The position numbers and the translations under genes are program-made. A stretch of 52,885 nucleotides of DNA from Brachionus koreanus. Taxonomy: Eukaryota; Rotifera; Eurotatoria; Ploima; Brachionidae. Positions 43,052 through 52,885 of this stretch are shown piece by piece. The number at the start of each line of letters is the position of its first letter. The first letter of the stretch is position 1. Under the pieces are notes generated by a model that ran no database searches, was not told the DNA's origin, and saw only the letters and a list, made by a program, of their open reading frames with translations. The DNA lies in contig PJRA01000524.1 of the NCBI GenBank assembly GCA_016987375.1, forward strand, positions 1,702,286 to 1,755,170. The letters are read 5' to 3'.

Positions 43052-45730
43052 CGAACTTTTGTTTTTTTTTTGATATATTAAAAAAATTTAAAATAAAACG
43101 CAAAATTTTTTTGATTCATTCAAATAGCAAAATACTCGAACCAAAATATTTTCACTTAATTTTTAAAAATTATTTTAGACTTTTAGATTAAATTTTAGCC
43201 TATTTTTTTGTTCTAATAAAAATGAAATAGTCAAAGCTTACAAAAAATAATTTTAAATTTTTTTTTTTATTAAATTTGCACTTAAAAATATTCTTTAGTT
43301 TTGTTTAAGAGTTTAAGAAAATGAAAAATAAAACTCTGTCTTTAAATTGAATATTTTATTTAAAAGCAATTTTTGGAAAATAAAAGTAAATGATTTTCTA
43401 ATTATTCTAATTATTCTGAATTAAAATTTGATTATACTATCCGAATTGGAACATTTTTATCGTGAAGTTAGATAAAGTATTAAGTGTTGATTAGTTTTAT
43501 CTTCAACTGTTTAATTTCAATAAATTTGATACAAAATTTTTATTTTACTTAAAGTATAAATTTTTTGCAGACTTTTTAATATTCTTTTTTTCTTTTCTAA
43601 ATAAAAAAAAAGCATAAGAATAAATAAACATTTTTTCAAGGTTAAACATTGGTATCATTATTTAAAAAAGTTAAATTCATCCAAATATGTTAGCTTTGCT
43701 CAAGTTTTTGCTTTATTTGAAAGATAAGCATCTAATCTAAAAAAGAAATGTTTAAACGAATGCTTAGTTTTGATATATAATAATACTCAAATGTTGCATA
43801 ATAAGTTTTTATTTCTATCTAAAAGAAAAAAAAAGAATAAACAATTAAAAGCAAAGTTTAATGCTTTGCAATACAAATGAGGCAAATTATTTCCTTTCGT
43901 GATCGGAAGGCAGTTAAAATCATTTTTTGACACGAGTAATTTGCCGAATAAATAAATATCTAAGAAAATATTCTAAACCAGTTTTAGATTTTCTTTATTT
44001 TTAATTAATTGATTTTAGTTTATATTTAAAATTAAAAAAAAACATGCATTTTTTCAGTTAAGTATCAAATGCTTGTCATAAAACAAAGGATTTTGATCAA
44101 ATGTGGATGTCAAATTTTATTTATTTCATTAGATTATTTAACTCCATTTTTTTAACAAATATTTTAAATAGCTTATTAATTTGATCAGTTTAGTGTAGCT
44201 ACCTTTCTTCGAGGTAAAGTTTCAGTTTAAATAATTAAGCTTGAAAAGTTGCATCCAAGTAAACACCTTGTGAAAATAAACGAATTTGATTAATTAAAAA
44301 AAAATTGATTTGTAGTAAAGCTTTGACTCGGAGCAAAAATAAATCCATAGGGTTTGGGAGCAAAAAAAATCAATAATCTTCTGCAACCATCAAGGCTTTT
44401 GATTTTCTAGTTAATCATTTATTATTTTGTAAAAATTAGATAAATTTCGAATTGAGAAAAATTACTTAAACCAGCATCTCATTTATTTTAAAAAAAAAGA
44501 AAATTTCAAAAGATATTTAGAAAGAATTTTTATATGACATACAAAATCGTAAGTTTTTTCTTAATTAATTATTCATGAATAAAAAAATTTAATTCAACCA
44601 AATTAAAAGCATCCAGGATATTTTAATTAAGCTTATTTCATGGAGTTAGTATATCGTTTTGCAAGCAAAGCATTCAATTTCCTCAAATTCAAAGCTGCAT
44701 TTGGCAAAATTATTTATTCAAATAATTTAGTCTTAAAACTTCTTCTTTAAAGAAACAAAAAGGGTTATTTGAAAGATAATAATTTTTTGTTTAATCACTG
44801 TTTTACACTTGATAAAACTTTATACTAATAAATAGTAATTAAATTGATTTGAAGTATATACTTTTGAGTCTGAGTGCTTGTTTGAATTATTCTCAATTAT
44901 TTTCTCTGATTTGTTTGTCTCTAAGTAAATCCAAGACACTTTTCTTTAAAAAAAATCAGTGTTTGAACTTCTAAGATAAAAAATAAACTAAAATCAACTA
45001 AAAACCGCGGCAATAGATAAAATTTGACAAGCCTAGTATTACATCATAGAAATTACATATTTATTTTAGCTGTGAGAAATTTAACTCCTATCAAGTTAAG
45101 CTTTAATCAAGCTTAGCATTAGGAGAAAAAATCTCAATGGCATTATTAACTCCCCGAGTTTATTCTCAAATATTTTTTGCATTTAATAAGATTATAAATA
45201 TTTCAGTTTTTTTTTCTAAATATCTTAGATACCTTTGAGTTAAATTCAAATAATAATCTTATTTTTAATTTATCAATGGAAAAAACTCGTTATCAAAAAT
45301 TTTTATTTTTTAAGCTATTGTCATTGTGTTGACTTTTAATTCACTTGAAAGCATTAATTTTGGCGAACATATAAGAAAATTCGTGATCAATTTCCTGACT
45401 GTTTGACATTATGAATAACTTCTAATTATTCAATAAAAATTTTGGTTTTAAAATTGCAAATATTTTCAAAATAGACATGTTTTGAATGTTAATTTTGAAT
45501 GCAAATAGATTGATTACAGTGAAATTTACAAGCATTTTAGATTTCTCCAACCAAATCCTTTCTAATTAATTCTGATACTTTGGATATTAATCTGCATATT
45601 AAAATTCATCAATAGCTTTTATCATTAGAAATAGAAATTTTATTTACATTCAAAAAGAGAGAAGGATTTTTAAAAGCTAGGTGCCTGAAAAAAAATCATA
45701 ATTTAATTACCTAAGATATTAATTTAAGAA

Positions 45731-45811
45731 ATGCGTCGGCTGGCTTTAAGTAAGACACTTGAGCCGGCGTCGAACAATGGTTCTGATTCCCATAGAAAAT
45801 ATATGATTTAA
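45731..45811 (+). other. GC-rich exon-like island
   Basis: An ATG frame of 26 codons, beginning MRRLALSKTLEPASNN, lies in the most GC-rich spot of the 5 kb tract and is preceded by an acceptor-like ATTAATTTAAG. The same bases form a strong hairpin (GCGTCGGCT... with ...AGCCGGCGTC) and contain a B-box-like GGTTCTGATTCC. A degenerate tRNA-like or other structured RNA is therefore an alternative to an exon. Confidence 0.25.
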
Positions 45812-47027
45812 AGAATAATTTAATGATGATTAGTTTTCACAAATAAGCCAAAGGCAACAAACACAAGTGTTATTATTTATTGAAAGATAAAAATCCTGAT
45901 ATAGTAGATAGAAAGTCGAATAGAATTCAGATTTGTTTTGTGCGATGGAAACATTAAATAGATTTCAATCAGCTAGTCAAATATTAAAACTAAATGATTA
46001 CTATAACCTAATTTTTTTTTTGAAAATTTATTAATTTTACACAATTGTTTTTCATATTTGATTAATAAATAGAAACAAGTTTTCGATTCAAAATAATTCT
46101 AGGCTAAAGTGAACAAAAAACTGAAAATTAAAAACAGCATTTGGTTTTTTGATAAACAACAGAATTTCTACTTAAATAAGTTTGTTTTAAGAATTAATTT
46201 TTTTTGATTGTAGCTTTAATTTTTTAAAAATTCAATTAGCTAAGAGTGAATAAAACTATCAGCAATAAATTATTGTTTAACTAAAAAGCTTGGTATTTAT
46301 AGCTATTTAAAAAACGAAAAAATTAAATTTTCTTTTTAACAAAGTTTTATCAACTAGAACAACTGATTTTGGAAGATTTTTCGATTCATTAATCTTGAAA
46401 TGAAAAAACACCTTTTTTATTTATATTTAAATCATAAAATAAAAAATTACGAAATAATTTTATGTAAAAACATTAATTTAGAAAAAAAAGTGCATTGATG
46501 GCAAGATACGAGATTAATTAGAATTTTATTCCTAGTAATTTGATTCAGGTAGTTAAATAGCCATTAATTTACAAAAACAAATAAAATAAAAAAAAAGATA
46601 AAAATTTATGCTTAATAATATCTTTGGGTAGAACGTGAATTTATCAAAAAAAAAAAAGCCTTTGACTCACTGTGCATCTTTCAAGCAATTTAAATCGCTT
46701 TTATGTTTAAAAGAACTGTATACCTTTGTTTAAAACTTAATTATGTAAAAATAATAAAATTTTAAACTACCAAAATCGAATGAAATTTATTATAATTATT
46801 TGAAAAAAAGTAAAAGAATAAAAATAATTTGTCGAAAAAAAAAGAACAAACTTTAAAAATTTTTTAATTAAAACTAATTCTTTAAGTATAAGCCTATTTT
46901 TCAACTGAATATTAAGAAAATCATTTTTATTTAAATTCAAAGCTAATTGAAATTTATTTCCTTTATTGAAATTTAATTAATTTTTTTTTTTTGTTTAAAA
47001 AGATTTTTTAGATTAGACTTAATCAAA

Positions 47028-47864
47028 ATGAGCGAGACACTTATAGATAGCAAGAAAGATATACAGCTAAATGTTAATTTTGCTCCCGAGACCAAGTTTT
47101 ACCGTTTAAAAGTCAATATAAACGGATTTAGACTAGAAGATATAAAGGTTAGCTTAGTTGAAGATAGCAAAAATCGAGTTCAGGTAAAAATAAGCGCTTT
47201 TCGTACCTTAAACTCGAATATTCAAGACACAAGTGAAGAATATTCAAAATATTTTGAAATTTCTAGGCGCAAAAACAACATTAGAACAGATACAATGCGT
47301 TACTATATCGATTCAATAAATCCACTATACCTAATAATCGAATTCAAATCAGATGCGGACAAAAATGTGCATGTGTATTTGGACGACTCGTGTGAATCAC
47401 TCATTGAGAGTGCAGCTAAAAGTCTACTAAATGTGAAAAATATTGAAGAATTAAGAAGTTCAATTCAAGATCCGTTTAACTCGACTTTAGATTCTGAGAT
47501 AGATAAGGTTTTTTCATTGGATTTAATCAAAGACTTAAGTCTATCGACCAAGACTACTTTTACCCCAATTAAAATAGTAGATGACTCTAATGGAAAAAAA
47601 ATATGCCGAATTGAAGTAAAGTTACCATTGGGAATCAATTCAGCAAGTCTTGATAGTGACAGTAGGGCCAACCAGGCCAACAACTTAAGAATAAAATTCA
47701 ACCAACTTGAATTGAGTCTTGAGGCAATCACAGTCAAAGACAGTGCAACATCAACTTTTAGTAAGAAAATAAATCTACCTAAAGGTGTCAATACCAACAA
47801 TGCTTCATATTACATCGATAAAAAAAAACATTCTCTCATAATTGAAACTGATTATCTAGACTAG
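47028..47864 (+). CDS. Tandem alpha-crystallin (Hsp20)-domain protein
   Basis: A single exon of 278 residues. Two segments have the beta-strand spacing of alpha-crystallin domains. The first (about 15-112) runs from FYRLKVNINGFRLEDIKVSL through the Lys/Arg-rich YFEISRRKN to PLYLIIEF. The second (about 180-277) runs from CRIEVKLPLGINSASL through LELSLEA to KKINLPKGVN and KHSLIIETD. The second ends in the family pattern of a (K/R)xxxLP strand followed by an ..L.I.. strand. Proteins with this fold are ATP-independent chaperones; versions with two such domains are known in flatworms. The N-terminal extension is very short, there is no IxI tail, and the linker is about 60 residues. No heat-shock element was identified upstream. 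Confidence 0.75.
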   Translation: MSETLIDSKKDIQLNVNFAPETKFYRLKVNINGFRLEDIKVSLVEDSKNRVQVKISAFRTLNSNIQDTSEEYSKYFEISRRKNNIRTDTMRYYIDSINPLYLIIEFKSDADKNVHVYLDDSCESLIESAAKSLLNVKNIEELRSSIQDPFNSTLDSEIDKVFSLDLIKDLSLSTKTTFTPIKIVDDSNGKKICRIEVKLPLGINSASLDSDSRANQANNLRIKFNQLELSLEAITVKDSATSTFSKKINLPKGVNTNNASYYIDKKKHSLIIETDYLD

Positions 47865-50254
47865 AATTTTAATGATATCTTTTTTTAAGATATGTATGTT
47901 CACGAATGTTATTTGCATGACTGTCAAGTATATTTTTATCGATTAGTTTTTAAGAAAAAATATTTTTATTTAATAAAAATTTTCAAATGACTGTTAAAGA
48001 ATATTTTTTAGCCAAGCTATATAGGATGAAAAATTTGAAATTAAAATAAAAAATATGGGTGAACAAAATCAGTTGCATTTCAAACAAAATTAAATTATTT
48101 AGAATAACTGTCTTATCGTTGTTCTTTTATTTAGTTTTTTTTGTTAAGAAATTAATATTAATACTTTTGTATTAATTAGTTTGAATAAAAATTATGGATT
48201 AAAATTCAGCATTAGCAAAACATTATTACTATTTTAAGATTAGATTTTTGACCTCAAATTTGTATTCTGGGCAAAGTAAAATTTTTAATTAAAAAATTTT
48301 AATTACGCAATTTAATTTCTTCGCATATTTTTTTTTTTTATTTCAAAGGTTTATTTTAGAACTTCTAAAAAAGGATTGTATTTTTTAAAAATGCATTGAA
48401 ATTAAAATGTTTTGATAAAATTTGAAAAATGAAGCTTGATCAAAAAATTTTTGCAGGATACTGTGGACTTATGCATCTCTTAAAGAAAAAAAATTTATTT
48501 AGCTAAAACTAAATATGAAAACATTCTAACATCTTGAAGTTTAGATGCTTTATTGATTCAAAATTATTAATTTGAGAAACAAATCTAATTGTATAATAAT
48601 TATTTCAATAACATGCTAAGTAAAACTTGTCAAAACTATCGTTAATCGTTACAAAAATATGAATCTTATTTCAATTTAGTTAATTTAATTCTAATCATTC
48701 ATATTTAGAATCGAAATTTTTTTTAAAATAATTTTTTTTTATAAATTTTATTGTTTTTTCTAAAACTCAATTTCATTCAATTCTATTGAAATTTTCATAT
48801 TTGAAATTTTTTATTTTAATTTTGTAGACGGTCATCAAAACCGTCAAATGACCTCCATTGACGCTATTCAACACTTAAGAAAATGGAAAATTGAAATGTT
48901 TTACTTTTTCGATTATTTCAATTAGTTTTAGTTTTTTTATTTTATTTTTATCTTGAGAAACTATTTTATGTTTCTAAAAAATAATGGAGTTTGTTTGACT
49001 TATTGAACATTTAATAGTTTGATAATAATTTCTATACCTTATATTGGCAGAAATTCTTTAATCATGCAAGTAATTTTCAATTATTTCAGTTTTAATTTTT
49101 ATCTTTTTCTTTTACATTCAATTCGGTAAACTTCCACTACTAAATATTTTCAAATAAATGAAAAAAATGAAACATAATTATGAATTGTGTAATGGTATCA
49201 TTCAAAAAAGAAAGAAGTATGGTGTAAGCGAAAATGAAATCAGCAATGTCGGTAGAAATATCAAAGAAAAGTCTACTATAGTGGGATTCTATTAGTTATC
49301 CTGCTTTGTCAATTAAGTTAAACTAAATTGATTGTAGAATATACATTATTATTATTATTTATTATTTAAATTAAGCAACGCTAAATTGAATGCAACTAAA
49401 AAGCTTGAAATTATTAGAAAAAAATTTCTTAATCTGGATTGTAAGCTAATTCTTTTGAAATTTAAAATCAAAAAATTATACCGAATTAGAAAATGTTTTT
49501 GAAAATTTTTTGACATTAATAAAGTAAATTTGAACAAATGTTGAAGATAAGTAAAAGATTGTAAATAAAATTAATCAATATGTTTTTAAATACAAAATTA
49601 AAATGCAACACTGTCTAGTGATAAGAGATTATTTGATAAACATTAGAGTATTTAATTAAATAAAGTAATATTAACATATTTTCAAAAATATAAATACAAG
49701 TAACTAAGAAAAAAATTTGATACTATTTAAAGAGTTTCTTAAAATAAATTTTTTTGGGACAAAAAAGTTAATTTATAGCCACGCATGCGCTTAGTCATTC
49801 TTATGTACGCCTCTAAACTTCAAGGTAAAATATTACATAAGATCTAATAAATTACGTAGTCAAAATTTTTCTGTTTATATTTTGTTTATGATGAAAGCAT
49901 GTTTGTTATTTTTTTCCTAAACTTCGACATTTAAATTTTGTTAAAAAAAAATTTGTAATTTCATTTTTTTTAGGACAAGGTGATTTTTAAGCCCATTTTT
50001 TTTTCTAAATTTATTTTCAATTTTGAATTCTTTTTTTAAATTTTTTTCTCTTTTTTAAACATAAACAAAAATTAACCGATTTTCCCCAAAATAATTTTTC
50101 TAAGTATTATTAAATTCTAGACTGATTTGAAATTATAGCGTTCTTAAAATGGGTGTATAGTAATTAATTGAAAAACTGTAGAAATTTACTTTAAATAGGC
50201 GTTGTTTTTTGCTTTATATTCTAAAAAATCCTACCAATTTTAAACAAACTTAAA
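47865..50254. other. 2.4 kb intergenic tract
   Basis: AT-rich. It contains one exon-like island at 48828-48925 and a lone GC-rich palindrome ACGCATGCGC at 49781-49790, about 465 bases before the dehydratase start. Nothing else is recognised. Confidence 0.5.
48828..48925 (+). other. Orphan terminal-exon-like island
   Basis: The acceptor TTTTAATTTTGTAG is followed by two bases and 31 codons to TAG. The product starts GHQNRQMTSIDAIQHLRKW, which looks like genuine protein, and the patch is richer in GC than its flanks. A six-base-pair hairpin (GACGGT...ACCGTC) lies at its start. No upstream exon was found; an alternative 3' exon of the gene at 47028 or an unseen gene are possibilities. Confidence 0.28.
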
Positions 50255-52034
50255 ATGGCCGGAGATAGAATAAATTCAACTGATTGTGATCAAGTTTCAC
50301 CAAATTTTGAAGAGCTTTTGAATAACACAAATTCCGGTGATCCAAAATTTCCAATGTCCAAAAGTAGCGCTAATGTAAATAAAACTCAACAAGTCAATTT
50401 TTTTCCTTTGTTTTTATAATTGAATTTCTTTTCTAGTCTGTCGAAGATCTACATTGTGAGCTAAAAGATCAAATATATTCAGAAAGACTTTCACAGCTCA
50501 AAATTGAAATAGAAAAATTGAATATTCCCGAAATGCAAATAAATTCTGAGGATTTACATGATCAATTTTGTGATCCCAATAATCCAGTTCAAATTAAATT
50601 CAACGACATAAGCGCTGCTGCTTACCGAATCAAGGGCGGTGTTGAAATAACACCTTGCACTGTAATTAGATTGTTGTTTAAAAATGAATGAACTAAAATT
50701 TTTCTTTATATCAAAAGCGTTCTCATATGTCGTCACTCACTGGCATGGAGATATTTTTCAAAAAAGAATTTCTCCAATATACAGGAAGCTTCAAGGAAAG
50801 AGGTGCAAGATACGCTTTGTTGAGCCTAAACAAAGATCAAAGAGCGCGCGGAGTTATTGCCGCTTCTGCTGGCAATCATGCTCAAGCTTTGTGCTATCAT
50901 GGTAAGATGCTGAAAATTCCTGTAGTGGTTGTAATGCCTAAGTATTTGTGGTCAATATTTTTTTTGTTAAAAAATCTAAAATCACCATATATTTAATTAG
51001 AATAGCACCGATAATGAAGATAAGCAATTGTCGTTCTTATGGTGCTATTGTCATTGTTGAAGGAACGAGCATGTTAGAGGCAAAAAACTTTGCCCTCAAG
51101 CTCTCTAAAGTATTGGATCTTATGTACATTAATGGCTATGATCATCCCAATATTTTAGCCGGACAAGGAACAATGGCTTTAGAAATTTTAGAACAAGTGC
51201 CTGATGTCGATGCCATTGTGATTCCAACCGGGGGCGCCGGACTACTAGCTGGAGTCGCTGTTGCAGCCAAAGCAATGAAGCCAGATATCATGATAATAGT
51301 ATTAAATAAAGAAGTTGGAATAAGCTGAATTTAAAAATTAAAATTTATAGGCTGCTGAATCTGATCGTTGTGCTGGGTTTTACAATTCAATGAAGAATGG
51401 AAAGCCAACATTGACTATCGCAGATCCGACTCTAGCCGATGGTTTGGCAGTTTCTGTTGTAGGGGTAAATGCATTTGCCAGTGCTAAAAATTTGGTTGAT
51501 AAATGCGTATGCGTTCAAGAAGAATATATCGCCATATCTATTTTAAGATTGCTTGAATTGGAAAAAGCAGTTGTTGAAGGAGCTGGTGCATGTGGCTTTG
51601 CTGCTGTTCTACAAGGTTCATTGCCCGAATTAAAAGGCAAAAAGGTAGTTATTCCACTTTGTGGTGGAAATATTGATACAACCATTCTTGGAAGAGTTTT
51701 GGAAAGAGCTTTGGTGGCCGATGGGCGGCTAATAAAATTATGGGTCACTATTTCAGATAGACCAGGAAGTTTGGCTGAGTTCACAAAATCAATTTCATCA
51801 TTTGGTGCAAGCATTAAAGATATAGCGTAAGTTTAACAATTTTAATTAAAATTTTTTTTTTCAAAATTTTTTTTTTAAAGACATGAACGAGCATGGCTAA
51901 AGAATGATGTATTTTCAGTTCAAGTTCAAGCTATTATGGAGGTTGAAAATTCAGAAAAAGCCAAAGAAATCGAAGAATTTTTGATTAAAAAATATGAAAA
52001 AGTGATAATGGGGCCTTATGGTATACAAAAATAA
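50255..52034 (+). CDS. PLP-dependent serine/threonine dehydratase with ACT domain
   Basis: Six exons, 50255-50374, 50437-50661, 50718-50941, 51001-51298, 51351-51826 and 51881-52034, join in phase to 498 residues. The enzyme family (fold-type II PLP) deaminates L-threonine to 2-oxobutyrate and L-serine to pyruvate. Seen here: TGSFKERGA with the PLP Lys at 141, AASAGNHAQ after it, MPKIAPIMK, the phosphate-binding glycine loop as PTGGAGLLAG (267-271; family usually GGGGL), EGAGACGFAA, the CGGNID motif, and a C-terminal ACT-like domain from about 425 (ISDRPGSLAEF). The first 70 residues have no family counterpart and look disordered. An ACT domain usually binds a small regulator such as an amino acid, so allosteric control is likely. 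All introns are 52-62 bases. Catabolic threonine dehydratase is more likely than biosynthetic, since animals do not make isoleucine. Confidence 0.92.
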
Positions 52035-52535
52035 AATAATTAAATATTTATTTAAAAAAAATCTTGTGCATAGAGAATTTTTTATTAAAAAACTAAACTA
52101 ATTTACAATTTTATGTTTAATAAAATTAATTTTTAAATAAATAAAAAGTTATTAAATCGATTTATCTCAGCTAAGTACATAAATTTGTTTGTCTATATGA
52201 TTTAATTTGAAAAATAAATTCAAATATTTATTTTATAAATTTCTAATCCAATATCAATTTGTTTTGTCAGAATTCAACACTCAAAGGCTAGAGGGGTCTT
52301 TTGAACCCCTTTTGTTACTTCCATTATTTGTTTTTTATTCAATGAATTTAATAATTTTTTATATTTTTTTTCAATCATATCTTCAAATTCAAATTATTTA
52401 TTTGATTTTTATTACAAAATAATATAGAAATAAATGAACGAGTCAAATAAAATAGGTGAAAAAATCCTTTCGGCTTTTGAGTGTTTTATTTTACTGAGCT
52501 ATTTTTAGCCTTATTTATTTTAGATTAAGAATAGA
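52035..52535. other. Intergenic, holds MITE copy 3
   Basis: After the dehydratase stop comes AT-rich 3' sequence, then the MITE at 52276-52485, then about 50 bases leading to tRNA-Thr. Confidence 0.6.
52276..52485. mobile_element. MITE family A, copy 3 (diverged)
   Basis: 210 bases. The ends AACACTCAAAGGCTAGAGG and CGGCTTTTGAGTGTT still pair, and the GGGGTCTTTTGAACCCC hairpin is unchanged from copies 1 and 2. Several changes and a net shortening of about 20 bases in the body make it the oldest of the three. It lies 50 bases upstream of tRNA-Thr. Confidence 0.8.
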
Positions 52536-52608
52536 GGCGCCATGGCTTAGTGGCTAAAGCGCCTGTCTAGTAAACAGGAGATCCCGGGTTCGATTCCCGG
52601 TGGTGCCT
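52536..52608 (+). tRNA. tRNA-Thr (anticodon AGT)
   Basis: A 73-base cloverleaf: acceptor arms GGCGCCA and TGGTGCC pair with one G-T wobble. The D-arm holds the A box TGGCTTAGTGG, the anticodon stem CCTGT/ACAGG encloses the loop CTAGTAA (anticodon AGT, read as IGT), and the T arm GGGTTCGATTCCC is the B box. The discriminator base is T. There is no intron. A T run at 52608-52615 is the RNA polymerase III terminator. The sequence is close to the usual animal tRNA-Thr. Confidence 0.97.
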
Positions 52609-52615
52609 TTTTTTT
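52609..52615 (+). terminator. Pol III terminator of tRNA-Thr
   Basis: A run of T immediately follows the discriminator base, the normal RNA polymerase III stop. Confidence 0.85.
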
Positions 52616-52654
52616 ATTTTAATTGAATTAATTTATTCACAAAAAATTAATGCG

Positions 52655-52662
52655 AAAAAAAA
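52655..52662 (-). terminator. Pol III terminator of tRNA-Lys
   Basis: Eight A on the plus strand, read as eight T on the minus strand, two bases after the 3' end of tRNA-Lys. Confidence 0.8.
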
Positions 52663-52664
52663 TT

Positions 52665-52737
52665 CGCCCAACGTGGGGCTCGAACCCACGACCCTGGGAT
52701 TAAGAGTCCCATGCTCTACCGACTGAGCTAGCCGGGC
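52665..52737 (-). tRNA. tRNA-Lys (anticodon CTT)
   Basis: A 73-base cloverleaf on the minus strand, beginning GCCCGGCTAGCTCAGTCGG (A box) and ending CACGTTGGGCG. The anticodon loop is CTCTTAA (anticodon CTT) and the B box is GGGTTCGAGCCCC. There is no intron. As far as I recall it is identical to the vertebrate tRNA-Lys-CTT, showing how conserved it is. It is convergent with tRNA-Thr, with 56 bases between them. Confidence 0.97.
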
Positions 52738-52885
52738 TTGATAATTATAATGTTTGCAAAATATTTTTATTCATTTAGCAGAAATTAATAGAAAAAAATC
52801 TTAAACTTAAATATTTATTCTGTTTAAATCTTGTTTAAATTAAAAAAGGGTTTTTTACTAAATGAATAAACACTAAAAATCGGAT

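Larger units (their letters stand above)
41750..47027. other. 5.3 kb gene-poor tract
   Basis: After the PDHX 3' end (AATAAA near 41833) this is mainly AT-rich filler. It contains a decayed mariner transposase segment (42827-43051) in a somewhat GC-richer patch at about 42400-43060, and a small exon-like island at 45731-45811. No complete gene is seen. Confidence 0.55.

Noticed and set aside
12838..48420. Similar phrases around AAAAATGCATTGAAAT at about 12870 and 48390 as a repeat family
   Set aside because: The match is short and breaks up quickly in AT-rich sequence; not distinguishable from chance by eye.
49355..49537. 60-codon minus-strand frame
   Set aside because: Leu/Phe/Asn-rich chance frame with no support from splice sites or composition.
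1..52885. CRISPR array, bacterial operon or integrated virus
   Set aside because: No spaced direct repeats of that kind, no Shine-Dalgarno-led tandem genes and no viral hallmark genes; introns and tRNA genes are eukaryotic nuclear.

Overview
This window looks like nuclear DNA from a small, very AT-rich animal genome. The genes are clear metazoan orthologues (PIF1, SKP2, CFAP65, UBXN6, PDHX, NDUFAF4, SLC35D, PAFAH1B). They are cut by many short GT-AG introns, mostly 47-70 bases, and two ordinary eukaryotic tRNA genes sit at the right end. A monogonont rotifer of the Brachionus type would fit the base composition and gene structure, but that is inference from style, not from a marker sequence.

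Layout, left to right. The 5' end of a minus-strand gene runs off the left edge (1-154). Two short non-autonomous inverted-repeat elements follow (512-719 and 1106-1357). Next come PIF1 helicase (minus, 1460-3566) and a rhodopsin-class peptide-receptor-like GPCR (minus, 5324-8230) whose tiny first exon lies behind a 1.4 kb intron. About 8.7 kb of very AT-rich, gene-poor DNA follows, with a few orphan exon-like islands and one copy of a MITE family. A Q/N-rich nuclear-looking protein (16958-18109) comes next. A compact cluster follows: PAFAH1B-like hydrolase (minus) divergent from NDUFAF4 (plus), then SKP2 and SLC35D (both minus), and a small unrecognised membrane protein (plus). After a minus-strand acidic protein with a perfect-looking internal duplication comes the 21-exon ciliary gene CFAP65 (plus, 30015-37912), convergent with UBXN6 (minus). 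A small two-segment membrane protein (minus) is divergent from PDHX (plus). A second gene-poor tract (41.7-47.0 kb) holds a mariner transposase relic. Then come a tandem alpha-crystallin-domain protein (47028-47864), a PLP-dependent serine/threonine dehydratase with an ACT domain (50255-52034), a third MITE copy, tRNA-Thr(AGT) and tRNA-Lys(CTT).

The genes do not form one pathway. They are housekeeping genes: mitochondrial metabolism and complex I assembly (PDHX, NDUFAF4), ubiquitin/p97 biology (SKP2, UBXN6), nucleotide-sugar transport (SLC35D), genome maintenance (PIF1), cilia (CFAP65) and amino-acid catabolism. All exon joins given here were worked out by hand from splice signals, reading-frame phase and recalled family sequences; no alignment was run.

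I found no convincing new multi-gene system. The best leads are a three-copy MITE family plus several distinct single inverted-repeat elements (one with a 9-bp target duplication), a PAF-AH subunit whose catalytic serine is a cysteine, a PDHX intron with no AG acceptor in frame, and a two-domain small-heat-shock-like protein.
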